From the NCBI GenBank assembly GCA_017509715.1, contig JAFWOU010000011.1, forward strand, positions 1-64,000: 64,000 nt of DNA, in the 5' to 3' direction. Numbering within the stretch: position 1 is the first letter of the stretch; every line of letters starts with the position of its first letter. Positions 33,182 through 42,328 of the stretch are shown here, piece after piece. The translations under genes were made by a program, and so were the position numbers. The DNA is from Paludibacteraceae bacterium (GTDB lineage: Bacteria; Bacteroidota; Bacteroidia; Bacteroidales; Paludibacteraceae). The notes under the pieces are model-generated. The model was not told the origin of the DNA and did no database searches. It saw only the letters and a program-made list of their open reading frames with translations.

Positions 33182-36100
33182 ATGAAAAAATTAACTTTAC
33201 TTTTTGCGCTTCTATGCGCGAGTGTAATGGGATGGGCTACTGCTGAGGGCGAATACATGGGCACTCAGAATGCTAGCTATGCCAATCAGTTTAAATGGTA
33301 CACTTTAAGCGGCGCAACAGCACCGGATTATGTCGACATCATTCAAGCAAAGAATGACAAGTATGGTATCTATGTTAATGTAGGTACAGATTTGTTCGAT
33401 GGTGTGAAATATAATGGTGTTGCGGTTGCTGCTGCAAATTTGGAAAATTATTACGCAAAGCAGGGTGCCGGTGCATGGTTTTATGTCGACCAGTTCACTA
33501 CGAAATGTACTACTGTAGAAGTGACGAATGGTGGTACTGTTGTTCGTGGATTCCGTATCCAAAATGACAATGGTACAGGTGATGCATGTGAAACCGGTGG
33601 CGGTGGTTCAGCATTTGATCCGGCTTCTATTGATTGGGATAATGTAGATTTTATCACCGGCCAATCTCAGTATAAGATATATTTTACAGAGGAGAATCGT
33701 CCAAACAATTGGGAGACAATCAATATTCAAACAGCTCCATGGGCAGGTAATAATACTGGTATTTATGTGACAACACCAGACGGCGTTAGTGCATGTTCAT
33801 TAGGTGATAAAGTCGGATGCTGGATTGAAGGTGCACAGGTACTTATGTACTTGACGGCTTTTGATGATGAAGTAACTGAAGTTACCATTACGCACGCTTC
33901 GGGCACCAAAACATTGTATGTGTATAATGCTAATACTGGTAGTGGTTCTTCGACACCGCCTGCTAGTCCGTATTGCGAAACGGAGATTAAGCATCAGAAC
34001 TTGGACAACGCTGCGGCAAATTCGCATGTGCTTTTGTCTGTAGGTTCTGACGGAAAGGGACACACCATTGTTGACTTCAAACCGACATCTTCCAATGCGG
34101 TAAAGTTTGACTATATCAATATCGTGGGTAAGAAAGATGTAGGATATGATATAGACAACGCTGCTGATGGATTAGACGAGATGTCCATGGTGTTCCATAC
34201 TCCGGATGCCGATGGGGATGGAAACATTACATTCTTGGTACAATGGTCATATTCCGGTTGGGGAGGACGTTATGAATATAATGTAACCGTTCCGGCAAAT
34301 GCAGTTTGTGAGCATGCCGTTCCTTTCCCGGGTGAAGATCATTTGTATTGCAAATATACTGATAAAAATCTTCGTAGGAACAACGCAAATGTAGAAGTAA
34401 CATGGAGCACAAACTCTGCCGGTGATGTGATTATTGAACTCTTTGATGGTGAAGGTGCATCGAATACGCATTTCCGTAACGAAGGATTTGAATATGGTGG
34501 TAAAACGATGGATGCTAGTTGGATGGTCTATAGCGGAACAAACCATCAGACCAGCGAATGCGCTTCTACTTATTTTACGGTAGAGCAGGCAACTAATGGC
34601 GGAAACACATACGCATTGCGTAAAAAAGACGGTGTTACTCTTCCTTCGGGTGCAATCATTGCTTTCGTGGGACATGCTTTCTCCTGGAAGAACGATCAAG
34701 ATGGTGGTGCCTATACAACAGCAGAGCAATTTGGCTATACATACGGAACTGCTTGTCCGTTCTTAGCTGCTCCAACGAATGTGGCAGTGGATGGAACTAA
34801 GCACATTACGTTTGATGGTGTGGCTAATGCACAGACCTATACAGCTAATGTTTATTTAGATGGTATAATTAAACATCGTCAGACGGTAAGTAGTGGTGAT
34901 GTGTTGACTTTCCAACCTTACACAACGGGCACGTACCAAGTACAGGTGGTGGCTGACGCTTCCGGTTTTCCAACATCTGATCCTTCAGCAGCTTATAATT
35001 GGGCGTTAAATGCTCAGGACGTAGTTGTGGGTAACTCTGAGTACTGCGAGTGGGCGTTACCTACTTTTGAGGCAAATGCAGTCAATTATAACGCTAACCT
35101 TACTGTTGAAACCAATGATGCTGGTACTATCACTATTACGCTTTTGCCGCTAAGCGGTCAAACTGCCGTTTTCCGTGAGCAAGGAATGAAGTTGTCTGAC
35201 TTTTCTGTAGGAACCGCGCATGCTGCCGCTTCTGCTTACTTTGATAGAACCTATACCGCAGGTGGTTCGACAGTTGTTTTGACGCTCAAGAATGCTTCTA
35301 TCAAACCGGGGTTGGGAGAAAAAATCTATTTCAATGGTTATGTTGAGTGTACCGTTAATGGCACATCTACATGGCCGAATACTTCTTTGGAGTATACCTA
35401 TGGAGCAAAATGTTCCGGACAGAAGCATGTCACAGTTGCTGTAAACAACGGCACTATGGGATCGGCTACGGTTAATAGTGCACCAGATGTATATGTAGAT
35501 GAGAATACGCAAGTAACTTGTGTGGCAACTCCGAATGAAGGCTATGACTTTGTGAACTGGACTGTTGGCGGAGCAGAAGTTTCTACTTCCGCAACGTATA
35601 CTCCGACGATCTCTGTAAATACTGACATTGTGGCTAACTTCGAAGTGCATCGTATTACCTATTGCCGCACTGCAATTACGGCGGATAATGGTGCTACAGT
35701 TTATATGACAGCCAAAGCAACGGGTAACGTGCAAGACGTTACCAATTATCCGCAATACCGTTTGGAGTTCGAAGGAATGGAAGGCTATGCAATTACAGGA
35801 GCTGGTAACTTTGATGTAAATATCTCACATGTGAACGGTAATTCCGGAAATACCGGTTTCGGAAATGGTGCATGGACCTTCGTGGACGATCCTACCCACT
35901 ATCCGTATGGCATGGGATATATCGAGTTCTATGCAGAGAACTGGCGTCAAATTACCTTCCCGAATCATTACTTCTATTTTGCACCGGGTGGTGTAGTAAC
36001 GTTGAACAATAACTTCCCGGCTCACATCAATTGGTCGAACACCTGTACGGATGAAAATGCTCCTGTAATGGCTGCTCCTACGGCAACGGCAATAGATGCA

Positions 36101-37816
36101 ACGACTATTCGTCTGACCTTATCGGCTACCGATGACTATTCGAATACGATTAGATATCATGTTGTATGTGCAACTGCTGGTATAGATGAGAACCTAGATG
36201 GTGCTTCCGGCGTAACGGTTGCAAAAGATTACACCGGTTTGACTTCCGGTACAACCTATGAGTTTACTATTACGGCAGCAGACGGAACGACTGGCAGTGC
36301 GCATGTCAGCGCTGCTCAAGTATGTTCTGCTACGCCGGTAGGTGACTTGGAGGCTCCGGAGATAACGAACTTCACGGCAACGCCTTCCTATGGCTATGTA
36401 GATTTGGCGATAACTGCTACCGATGATATGGGTAACAATCTGACCTATACCATTACTTATGGAACGGAGAATACTGAGGTAGAAGGTGCTCCGGGTGTAG
36501 AGGTAACTAAACGTATCTATGCAACGCCGGGTACGGATTATACGTTTAGCGTGGTTGCAACCGACGCTGCAAGTCATACTTCAGACGCTGCCGCAGTTCA
36601 GACAACTACCTTGACCATTCCGGCTGCTCCGGCTCCGACACATGATGCGAAATTCGTGTACTCTATCTATAGCGATGCTTATACACCGGTGGTCGCACAG
36701 AACTTCTGGAGAAGCAATTACGGAGGACCCGCTCCTTTGGCAGAAAATGATTATTTGATCTATCGTATGACGGGTAACACTGTCGTATGGGGAAATGCCG
36801 ATCAAAACGGTAGCATTCATCCGGAAGATGCGCTCTATACCGATGGTGAACATTTTGGTTTGGATGTATCGAACATGGCTTATCTCCACTTCGATGTATG
36901 GTGCGATGTAACTGATCAGTTGAATACGCTGAACCTGAATGATAACGGTGTAGCAATTGCAACGACGCGTACGGTAGCAGGTGAGTGGGTTTCGTTTGAT
37001 GTTCCGTTGACTGGCTATAACTTGGCAGACAAGCAAAACCTCCGCTTCTTTAAATTCCATCCGTTCAACGCTACCAATTGTCTTGTGGCAATTGACAACG
37101 TATATTTCTATGCTGTACCAGAAAGCATCAACTTCGAAAATGATACGGAAAGCGGCAATACAGCTATCATCACTGCTAAACACAAACATTTCGCCAATGC
37201 TACTATCAACCGTACCTTCCCGAATACGACCGAGTGGTACACGTTGTGCTTGCCGTTCGACCTGAGCGATGAGCAACTGACGGATGTATTTGGCGCAGGT
37301 TATACTATCGCAGAGATGGTAGGTGCAGAGGATCGCGGTTCGTTGATCCATCTCAACTTCGACTACGCTCCTGCATTCACGGCCGGTAAGGCATATCTGC
37401 TCCGCCCGAGTACAAGTGTAACAAGTGCACCGACGTTTGCAGGTGTTCAAATCAAGAATGTAGATCCGCACGCACTTAGATCTGCTAACGACTACATGGA
37501 GTTCGAAGGTACATTCAACAACAAGTTGTTGGAAAGCGATGATCAACGCTTCGTAGGTCCGGAAAACTATTTGTATTCACCGGCAGCAGGTGGAACGAAT
37601 ATGAAGTCCTTCCGTTGCTACTTTACTATTCCTGCAAATGCGCAGAACAACGTGATGGGCAAACGTGCAAAGATCGTTTTCGGTCCGCAACAGGCTACCG
37701 ACATCGACCAAATCGAGAATGGTCAATCAGTGAATGCGAAAATCATGATAGACGGTGTGCTTTACATCATTCGTGATGGTAAGACTTACAATGCACAGGG
37801 CCAAAAGATCCGGTAA
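33182..37816 (+). CDS. Giant secreted multidomain protein with C-terminal tag
   Basis: Start at ATG 33182 (MKKLTLLFALLCASVMGWAT); 1544 residues. Domains in order: two copies of the domain shared with the upstream protein (about 20-110 and 125-230); three to four Cys-bounded beta modules, most starting YC (near 260, 380, 620, 825); a Gly-rich bacterial repeat domain near 749-823 (HVTVAVNNGTMGSATV, then YDFVNWTVGG); two fibronectin-III-like modules near 959-1150; a jelly-roll-like carbohydrate-binding segment near 1180-1310; and a tail with CLPFDLSDEQL and the tag MIDGVLYIIRDGKTYNAQG. AT-richer than its neighbours. It is likely a cell-surface adhesin. A 42-residue peptide gene follows. Confidence 0.75.
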   Translation: MKKLTLLFALLCASVMGWATAEGEYMGTQNASYANQFKWYTLSGATAPDYVDIIQAKNDKYGIYVNVGTDLFDGVKYNGVAVAAANLENYYAKQGAGAWFYVDQFTTKCTTVEVTNGGTVVRGFRIQNDNGTGDACETGGGGSAFDPASIDWDNVDFITGQSQYKIYFTEENRPNNWETINIQTAPWAGNNTGIYVTTPDGVSACSLGDKVGCWIEGAQVLMYLTAFDDEVTEVTITHASGTKTLYVYNANTGSGSSTPPASPYCETEIKHQNLDNAAANSHVLLSVGSDGKGHTIVDFKPTSSNAVKFDYINIVGKKDVGYDIDNAADGLDEMSMVFHTPDADGDGNITFLVQWSYSGWGGRYEYNVTVPANAVCEHAVPFPGEDHLYCKYTDKNLRRNNANVEVTWSTNSAGDVIIELFDGEGASNTHFRNEGFEYGGKTMDASWMVYSGTNHQTSECASTYFTVEQATNGGNTYALRKKDGVTLPSGAIIAFVGHAFSWKNDQDGGAYTTAEQFGYTYGTACPFLAAPTNVAVDGTKHITFDGVANAQTYTANVYLDGIIKHRQTVSSGDVLTFQPYTTGTYQVQVVADASGFPTSDPSAAYNWALNAQDVVVGNSEYCEWALPTFEANAVNYNANLTVETNDAGTITITLLPLSGQTAVFREQGMKLSDFSVGTAHAAASAYFDRTYTAGGSTVVLTLKNASIKPGLGEKIYFNGYVECTVNGTSTWPNTSLEYTYGAKCSGQKHVTVAVNNGTMGSATVNSAPDVYVDENTQVTCVATPNEGYDFVNWTVGGAEVSTSATYTPTISVNTDIVANFEVHRITYCRTAITADNGATVYMTAKATGNVQDVTNYPQYRLEFEGMEGYAITGAGNFDVNISHVNGNSGNTGFGNGAWTFVDDPTHYPYGMGYIEFYAENWRQITFPNHYFYFAPGGVVTLNNNFPAHINWSNTCTDENAPVMAAPTATAIDATTIRLTLSATDDYSNTIRYHVVCATAGIDENLDGASGVTVAKDYTGLTSGTTYEFTITAADGTTGSAHVSAAQVCSATPVGDLEAPEITNFTATPSYGYVDLAITATDDMGNNLTYTITYGTENTEVEGAPGVEVTKRIYATPGTDYTFSVVATDAASHTSDAAAVQTTTLTIPAAPAPTHDAKFVYSIYSDAYTPVVAQNFWRSNYGGPAPLAENDYLIYRMTGNTVVWGNADQNGSIHPEDALYTDGEHFGLDVSNMAYLHFDVWCDVTDQLNTLNLNDNGVAIATTRTVAGEWVSFDVPLTGYNLADKQNLRFFKFHPFNATNCLVAIDNVYFYAVPESINFENDTESGNTAIITAKHKHFANATINRTFPNTTEWYTLCLPFDLSDEQLTDVFGAGYTIAEMVGAEDRGSLIHLNFDYAPAFTAGKAYLLRPSTSVTSAPTFAGVQIKNVDPHALRSANDYMEFEGTFNNKLLESDDQRFVGPENYLYSPAAGGTNMKSFRCYFTIPANAQNNVMGKRAKIVFGPQQATDIDQIENGQSVNAKIMIDGVLYIIRDGKTYNAQGQKIR

Positions 37817-37848
37817 ACCAGTTGACCAGTAGACTAGTAAACTATCAA
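37816..37848. repeat. ACCAGTTGACCAGTAGACTA microrepeat
   Basis: CCAGT/CTAGT words with 7-10 bp period directly after the giant gene's stop; similar to the CTAGATAGA run at 49281-49351. Confidence 0.6.
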
Positions 37849-37860
37849 AATTTCGAAATT

Positions 37861-37989
37861 ATGAAAGCAAAATATTTAGTTCCCTCCACCGAGGTGATGC
37901 AATTTGGATCATATGCCTTGTTGACTGCTGTGAGTGGTGCAGGCCTCAATGATGGCGGCCAAGCCGGCGATAATATCGATCCGCAGTAA
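37861..37989 (+). CDS. 42-residue peptide, VP..EV..F family member 1
   Basis: ATG 37861 to TAA 37989. The peptide starts MKAKYLVPSTEVMQFGSYAL, then LTAVSGAG and a Gly/Asp-rich tail. It aligns with the 46-residue peptide at 42118: both have MK-x-x-Y-x-VP-x-x-EV-x-x-F-x-S near the start and a small-residue, Pro-ending tail. Both lie 32-44 bp after a tagged giant protein and before a hairpin. From memory, short hypothetical proteins with a K-x-Y-x-x-P-x-x-E-V-V opening are common in Bacteroidota and remain uncharacterised. No classical signal peptide. Function unknown. Confidence 0.65.
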   Translation: MKAKYLVPSTEVMQFGSYALLTAVSGAGLNDGGQAGDNIDPQ

Positions 37990-38017
37990 TTCGATAGCCC
38001 CGCTATCTATCTCTCCT

Positions 38018-38047
38018 CAGGAGCCTGCCCATCTCGGCAGGCTCCTG
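38018..38047. terminator. Perfect 12-bp hairpin (terminator)
   Basis: CAGGAGCCTGCC (38018-38029) and GGCAGGCTCCTG (38036-38047) with a 6-nt loop. Nearly the same stem recurs at 44089-44116. Confidence 0.7.
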
Positions 38048-38058
38048 TTGTGCATACC

Positions 38059-38235
38059 CGATATTTTTCGCCAACTTTTATTCTGTAAGAGGGCGAGTTC
38101 GAGTCCAAGCTCCTCGTTGCCGAAGCCCAGAGACAGGGTATAAGCCGTCGTACGGCCCTCCGTTGGAATGATAAATGGCAAGAACAAGGCCAAGTCATCA
38201 AACTGGAACACGGCAAATATCGAAAAGTAGGATGA
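38059..38235 (+). pseudogene. C-terminal fragment of a mobile-element protein
   Basis: A frame with one internal stop (TAA 38086-38088) encodes RYFSPTFIL, stop, then 48 residues beginning EGEFESKLLVAEAQRQGISR with a helix-turn-helix-like GISRRTALRWNDKW and ending HGKYRKVG. This resembles the tail of the large primase-like (DUF3987-type) proteins of Bacteroidota mobile elements; that assignment is from memory and uncertain. No start codon and no upstream body, so it is a remnant. Confidence 0.5.
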
Positions 38236-38336
38236 CGGTTTGACGGTTTTGACGGTTTCTTCTCAATTAGCATAAAATCAGCGAAATAGATATTAGAAAC
38301 GAGTGATTTTAGGCACAAGAAACCGTCAAACCGTCA
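38233..38336. repeat. TGACGGTTT iteron-like repeats with inverted copies
   Basis: Three direct TGACGGTTT(T) units at 38233-38258 and two inverted AAACCGTCA units at 38317-38336, giving a large inverted repeat. Such arrays are typical of replication or regulatory regions of mobile elements; here it adjoins the primase-like remnant. Confidence 0.7.
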
Positions 38337-38337
38337 T

Positions 38338-38403
38338 GTTCTCGCAAATTATTGTCGGATGGTATCCGACCTAATGGACGTTGCTAGGGTTCTCGCAAAT
38401 TAT
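38338..38403. repeat. Direct repeat GTTCTCGCAAATTAT, two copies
   Basis: Copies at 38338-38352 and 38389-38403. Between them is a GTCGGAT-GGT-ATCCGAC palindrome. Part of the 38236-38626 stretch, which holds no intact gene. Confidence 0.75.
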
Positions 38404-38458
38404 GCGAGAAAAATGCAAAATGAAGAGGCTGTGGTTAGGGTGTGATTGGGGTGACGTA

Positions 38459-38504
38459 AGGACTAAAGTCTAGGATTACCCGGACTTAAACCTGACTTAA
38501 CCCG
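38459..38504. repeat. Degenerate GGACTTAA/TGACTTAA repeats
   Basis: GGACTAAAGTC, GGACTTAAACC and TGACTTAACCC in succession, upstream of the broken small gene at 38627. Compare 318-352. Confidence 0.55.
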
Positions 38505-38626
38505 GAATTGCCCCTGATGAGACCCTAAGACAAGGTAGGAAAAAACCGGCATATTATGCCGGGAAAATTAACAAAATAATATTAACCAATCCGCCATGCA
38601 TAGGCGGATACCAAAAAGAAAAAATT

Positions 38627-38939
38627 ATGGCTAGAGTAATATTTATAGATTTGATAGATACGGTGCGAGGCGCACTGGATAGTGAAAAAGAAGGGCAGAA
38701 GAATCGAGCACGGTTGGTATGCAAATGGCATGACTGGGGTGAGGCATGATATAGAGCGCGTCTGCTATCATCCCGAGGAGTTTACTGAAGAAGACATCGC
38801 CCAGGCACGTATCTGGCAAGAGAAGTACGCGGAGTACCGTGCCGGCTTCCCCGCCGACAGCAAGCAGCACAAGCATTTCTACGGCTGGATGTATTCCGAG
38901 ATTCTCCGCTGCATGCGTAGCGAGGCAGGACTGACGTAA
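38627..38939 (+). pseudogene. Frameshifted small accessory gene
   Basis: ATG 38627 begins MARVIFIDLIDTVRGALDSE and stops after 40 codons. From about 38682 the +1 frame continues as KKKGRRIEHGWYANGMTGVR and on to a stop at 38939, with a helical acidic body (FTEEDIAQARIWQEKYAEYR) and KHFYGWMYSEI near the end. Read through a shift near the A-rich GTGAAAAAGAAGG, the two parts give a single protein of about 104 residues whose opening resembles the 363-827 gene. It could instead be two overlapping genes or programmed frameshifting; decay is the simplest reading next to the other remnants. Confidence 0.5.
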
Positions 38940-38942
38940 GGA

Positions 38943-38966
38943 AAGACGCCTTCGGGCGCTTTTTGC
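38943..38966 (+). terminator. Short hairpin with T-tract
   Basis: GACGCC-TTCG-GGCGC followed by TTTTTGC. Weak stem, acceptable tetraloop. Confidence 0.45.
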
Positions 38967-39005
38967 ATAAAAAATGACTGTTTTGGAGAAAAAACACAAA
39001 AAATA

Positions 39006-39037
39006 TTTGCGTATATCAAAAAAATGTCGTATCTTTG
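39006..39037 (+). promoter_or_regulatory. Promoter of the 39113 gene
   Basis: TTTG (39006-39009), CGTATATC at the start of a 20-bp spacer, TATCTTTG (39030-39037), then CGCCG. Confidence 0.8.
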
Positions 39038-39112
39038 CGCCGTCTTTGTATGTGTAACATACATAATGGGAGTGAAATCGATAAAAAACTAATATTAATA
39101 AAAAACAAAAGC

Positions 39113-42085
39113 ATGAAAAGATTTTTTCTATTTTTCTTCGCTGCTCTGCTGAGCGTCAGCATGTTCGCAGCAGGCGAGACCGGAAAGACAAAGGCCCAGG
39201 CTATTCCCTATGACTGGAGTTCCGGCATCTACGTTTCTTCAGAAGCCGGCGTTGGTAAATGGTACGTGGTGAACCTCCTTAAAACCATGGAGCCCGCTGG
39301 TCCGTTCAACGCAAATGGTAAAACTGATGCAGGCTTGACCGACATCAGCATTACTATCAAAAACCCCTTGCATCAAGAAGTAGACATCAATTGTACAGCT
39401 TACATTGGTGACAACGAGACCAGCCGTCAGTTTAAGATGGCAGCAGACGGAACCAAATCGATGACCTTCGGTGCCGGTATGTTTGTTCGCATGGGTATCA
39501 ACGAGGTGTATCTGTATCTCGTAACAGACGTTACGGTAACTGAGGAGCAGGCTCAAGAGCAACATCAAGCCGTAAACGTAGATGTTCAGGCAGTAGAGTC
39601 GAACTCCACACCCTTCGTTCCTGTTGATTTTGACTGGAACGGTTTTGGCACGAACACACCCGCTGCTGGTAATAACATTGCAGCAAACAAAGAGACCTGG
39701 CTGAAGATTGACTGGCAGGATAATTTGCAAGAAGGTTATACCTTAAAACTGTATGCACAGAACTTAGGCACCGCTGCTACGACCGTTAATGGTGGATTGG
39801 CAATGGACTGCCCGGCTACAAACATCCAAGAGCAATCGAAAGACATTAATGTTGGTACCCCGGTAACCAAAGTGATCGACCAAGCTATGCTTTCCATGAT
39901 GCCGGGTACGATCTATCTCCGTCTGAAAGCAGAACAACCCCTGCACGTTTGGGCAGAGCAAGTGGCCCCGATAGTGCCGGCAACTCCGCTCTTCAATGCC
40001 GATGACGCAAATACTGTAACCAAGGGTGTTCTTTATAACATTGCCAGCGACTCTGTTGTTTATAAAGCTGACTCTGCTCAGTTGTTCCCGAATAACTATG
40101 GCGAGAACACCAAATACTATGCAGTAGAAGTGATCATCACCAATAATGGTACGAAGGATGCTGTAATTACCGGTAAGGTAGCTAAGAACGTTTCCGGTTC
40201 TGTAAATAGCGCCGTTACTCGCACATACACAGTAAAGGCCGGCCAGACGATCACTAAGAAATTGGATAAGACTCTGTTGTCTAACATGCACGAAGGAGAT
40301 GAGGCATTTGCTTTGGTTCTTAACGGTAGCGGTGTATCGTTCATCTTGAAAGATACTTGCTTGGAAGAGAATCCTTGCGTTCCGGCACAAGCCATCGACA
40401 TGACCATTCCGGCAGCTGGTTCTTCTGTCATCAAGAATCAGGCAGCCGGCACCAAGTGGTATGCAGTAGATGTTACCGCTGCAAAGGCTGCACAGGCTGA
40501 CATTCAGTTGACCATGACCGCTGCTGAGGCTGTTGACCTGACCGTTGATATCGCAGCTGTATGTGCCATCGGTGAGCCGACACAAAGCTATACCGGTACT
40601 TCCGCAAGCACGACCAAGACCCTTAGCTACTCGCTCTTCAAGAGTGCAGGTAACGTGGTTTATGTACGCGTAAAAACCAATAAGGCTATCTCTGTAAAGG
40701 CTGAGATCGTGGACAACGTGAAATTCTATCATGATACAGATCTACATGTTGACAAATGGAGCCAAACTCCGAGCGAAGACAAAGCTGCTCGTATTGAGGC
40801 TGACCTCACTATTGATGGTGTACTGAAAGTGTTGGGTATCACCCTCGCAGGTGGAAAGATCCACATACTGAATACTGGTAAACTGATTGTGGGCGCTGAA
40901 GGTATCAAGGGCTCGAATGCTGTTGACCAGATCATCGTTGAGGACGGCGGTGTGCTGTTGATTAAGGATGCTACTTCCAACAACCAACCGTTCGTGACAG
41001 CAAAGAAGGCTCTCCACTTTGGTGATGCAGTTTCTGGCGCACGTCGTACAGAGAAACACGAGTTCATTGCTCTGCCTATTGACAACCGTGAGGAATTAGC
41101 AGGTGTTCGCTACTTCGGTTGGGACTATGCTACCGGTTGGGTTGTTAACGGATTCAACAAGCCATTCACCGGATACGATGTATACCAGACTAGCGGAAAC
41201 GGAAACTATAGAGACGACTTCGTAGCTCAGTTCAAGGGACAGTTAGCAAACAACAAGAACCAATCGCTCGTTATGCCGGGTCACGGATGGCATGCATTTG
41301 GTAACTCTTGGCTGGATTCGATTGCTGTAAGCAAGGTGCTGGCTAATGTAGGCGCAGCTGAAGAGCAAGTTCACGTATATGTAGCTACTCCGGCTGAGTT
41401 TAAGAATATCCACTATGGTTCGGAGAATGACGAGAAACTGTATCTGCCGCTGACGGCAGCTATCGCAGCTGAGCTCGACATGAAGAAGATTGCTCCGATG
41501 CAAGGATTCTTCCTCTACACCACGAGTGCAACCACTGCTACCTTGAAGTTCTCGGATCTGGATGCATTTGCTACTCCGGCATCTCCGGCTCCGAAGCGTG
41601 CAGCAAGCAACAATAACAGAAATGCGGCAGCAGCAGTAGTTTGCGGTGGCAACCAGAGTGACTTCGTTTACATGATCGAGGATGAAGATGCTAATGCACA
41701 CAAGATGGCAAGCAACGGTCTCGCTATCTACGCAGAGGATGGTCTGACTCAGGTGGCTAACACCAACCTGATCGGTACTACCCTGACGCTCCAAACCAAC
41801 GAGGCTACCGAGTATACGCTGAGTTTCGTATGGCTGAAGGGTGAGACACTGTACCTGAAGGATCTGGAGAACGGCAACATCATTGCTATGACTGCAGACA
41901 GCCACTATACCTTCACCGCTGAGCCGAACACCGTTAGCGAGCGCTTCCAGGTGGTAGGTCGCAACTACATGCCGACCGATATCGAGAATACGTTCATCGA
42001 GGGTGTAAACAAGCGCATCGAGAACGGCAAGGTAGTCATCATCAAAAACGGCGTGAAGTACAACGTATTGGGCACGCAACTCTAA
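39113..42085 (+). CDS. Large secreted protein with C-terminal tag
   Basis: Start at ATG 39113 (MKRFFLFFFAALLSVSMFAA); 990 residues. Three to four repeated beta modules of about 130-150 residues share a KWYVV/TWLKI/KWYAVDV strand followed by Thr/Ala-rich strands (near 40, 185, 340, 450). A single-strand-rich region near 550-650 (LTIDGVLKVLGITLAGGKIH) suggests a short beta-helix. The end has YTFTAEPNTVSERFQVVGRN, as found before sorting domains in Bacteroidota, then IEN and the tag NGKVVIIKNGVKYNVLG. Probably a surface structural protein. A 46-residue peptide gene follows 32 bp later. Confidence 0.75.
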   Translation: MKRFFLFFFAALLSVSMFAAGETGKTKAQAIPYDWSSGIYVSSEAGVGKWYVVNLLKTMEPAGPFNANGKTDAGLTDISITIKNPLHQEVDINCTAYIGDNETSRQFKMAADGTKSMTFGAGMFVRMGINEVYLYLVTDVTVTEEQAQEQHQAVNVDVQAVESNSTPFVPVDFDWNGFGTNTPAAGNNIAANKETWLKIDWQDNLQEGYTLKLYAQNLGTAATTVNGGLAMDCPATNIQEQSKDINVGTPVTKVIDQAMLSMMPGTIYLRLKAEQPLHVWAEQVAPIVPATPLFNADDANTVTKGVLYNIASDSVVYKADSAQLFPNNYGENTKYYAVEVIITNNGTKDAVITGKVAKNVSGSVNSAVTRTYTVKAGQTITKKLDKTLLSNMHEGDEAFALVLNGSGVSFILKDTCLEENPCVPAQAIDMTIPAAGSSVIKNQAAGTKWYAVDVTAAKAAQADIQLTMTAAEAVDLTVDIAAVCAIGEPTQSYTGTSASTTKTLSYSLFKSAGNVVYVRVKTNKAISVKAEIVDNVKFYHDTDLHVDKWSQTPSEDKAARIEADLTIDGVLKVLGITLAGGKIHILNTGKLIVGAEGIKGSNAVDQIIVEDGGVLLIKDATSNNQPFVTAKKALHFGDAVSGARRTEKHEFIALPIDNREELAGVRYFGWDYATGWVVNGFNKPFTGYDVYQTSGNGNYRDDFVAQFKGQLANNKNQSLVMPGHGWHAFGNSWLDSIAVSKVLANVGAAEEQVHVYVATPAEFKNIHYGSENDEKLYLPLTAAIAAELDMKKIAPMQGFFLYTTSATTATLKFSDLDAFATPASPAPKRAASNNNRNAAAAVVCGGNQSDFVYMIEDEDANAHKMASNGLAIYAEDGLTQVANTNLIGTTLTLQTNEATEYTLSFVWLKGETLYLKDLENGNIIAMTADSHYTFTAEPNTVSERFQVVGRNYMPTDIENTFIEGVNKRIENGKVVIIKNGVKYNVLGTQL

Positions 42086-42117
42086 TTAACATCCATAAAT
42101 CGAAAATCATAACAGAT

Positions 42118-42258
42118 ATGAAAAAGAATTATAATGTACCGGCAATCGAAGTGGTTGCATTCGCAAGCAGCATGGTAATGCAGACGACGAGTCCTGCTGC
42201 TCCTACGTACGACCCGAACGTAACACCGATCCCCCCCGGATCGGGCAACGAAGGATAA
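42118..42258 (+). CDS. 46-residue peptide, VP..EV..F family member 2
   Basis: ATG 42118 to TAA 42258. It starts MKKNYNVPAIEVVAFASSMV, then MQTTSPAAP and a Pro/Gly-rich tail (PNVTPIPPGSGNEG). Homologous to the 37861 peptide and in the same position: after a tagged giant gene and before hairpins. The N-terminal half could be an amphipathic strand or helix, the tail is flexible. Not a signal peptide by charge pattern. Possible roles (leader-like, chaperone-like or signalling peptide) are guesses. Confidence 0.65.
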   Translation: MKKNYNVPAIEVVAFASSMVMQTTSPAAPTYDPNVTPIPPGSGNEG

Positions 42259-42314
42259 ACATCCATTTAGGATGTTTAAGTGATAGTAACTGCACTCAAT
42301 CGGGTGCAGTTACT
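42257..42314. terminator. Two consecutive hairpins after the peptide gene
   Basis: AAACATCC/GGATGTTT (42257-42277) and AGTAACTGCAC/GTGCAGTTACT (42285-42314). The second ends 14 bp before the next start and may be an attenuator for that gene. Confidence 0.65.
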
Positions 42315-42328
42315 ATTATGAGAAAACT

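Noticed and set aside
33182..42085. Type IX secretion C-terminal domain on the tagged proteins
   Set aside because: The shared end lacks the motif blocks I associate with that family, and no Por/Gld secretion gene is in the window; reported instead as an unassigned tag.
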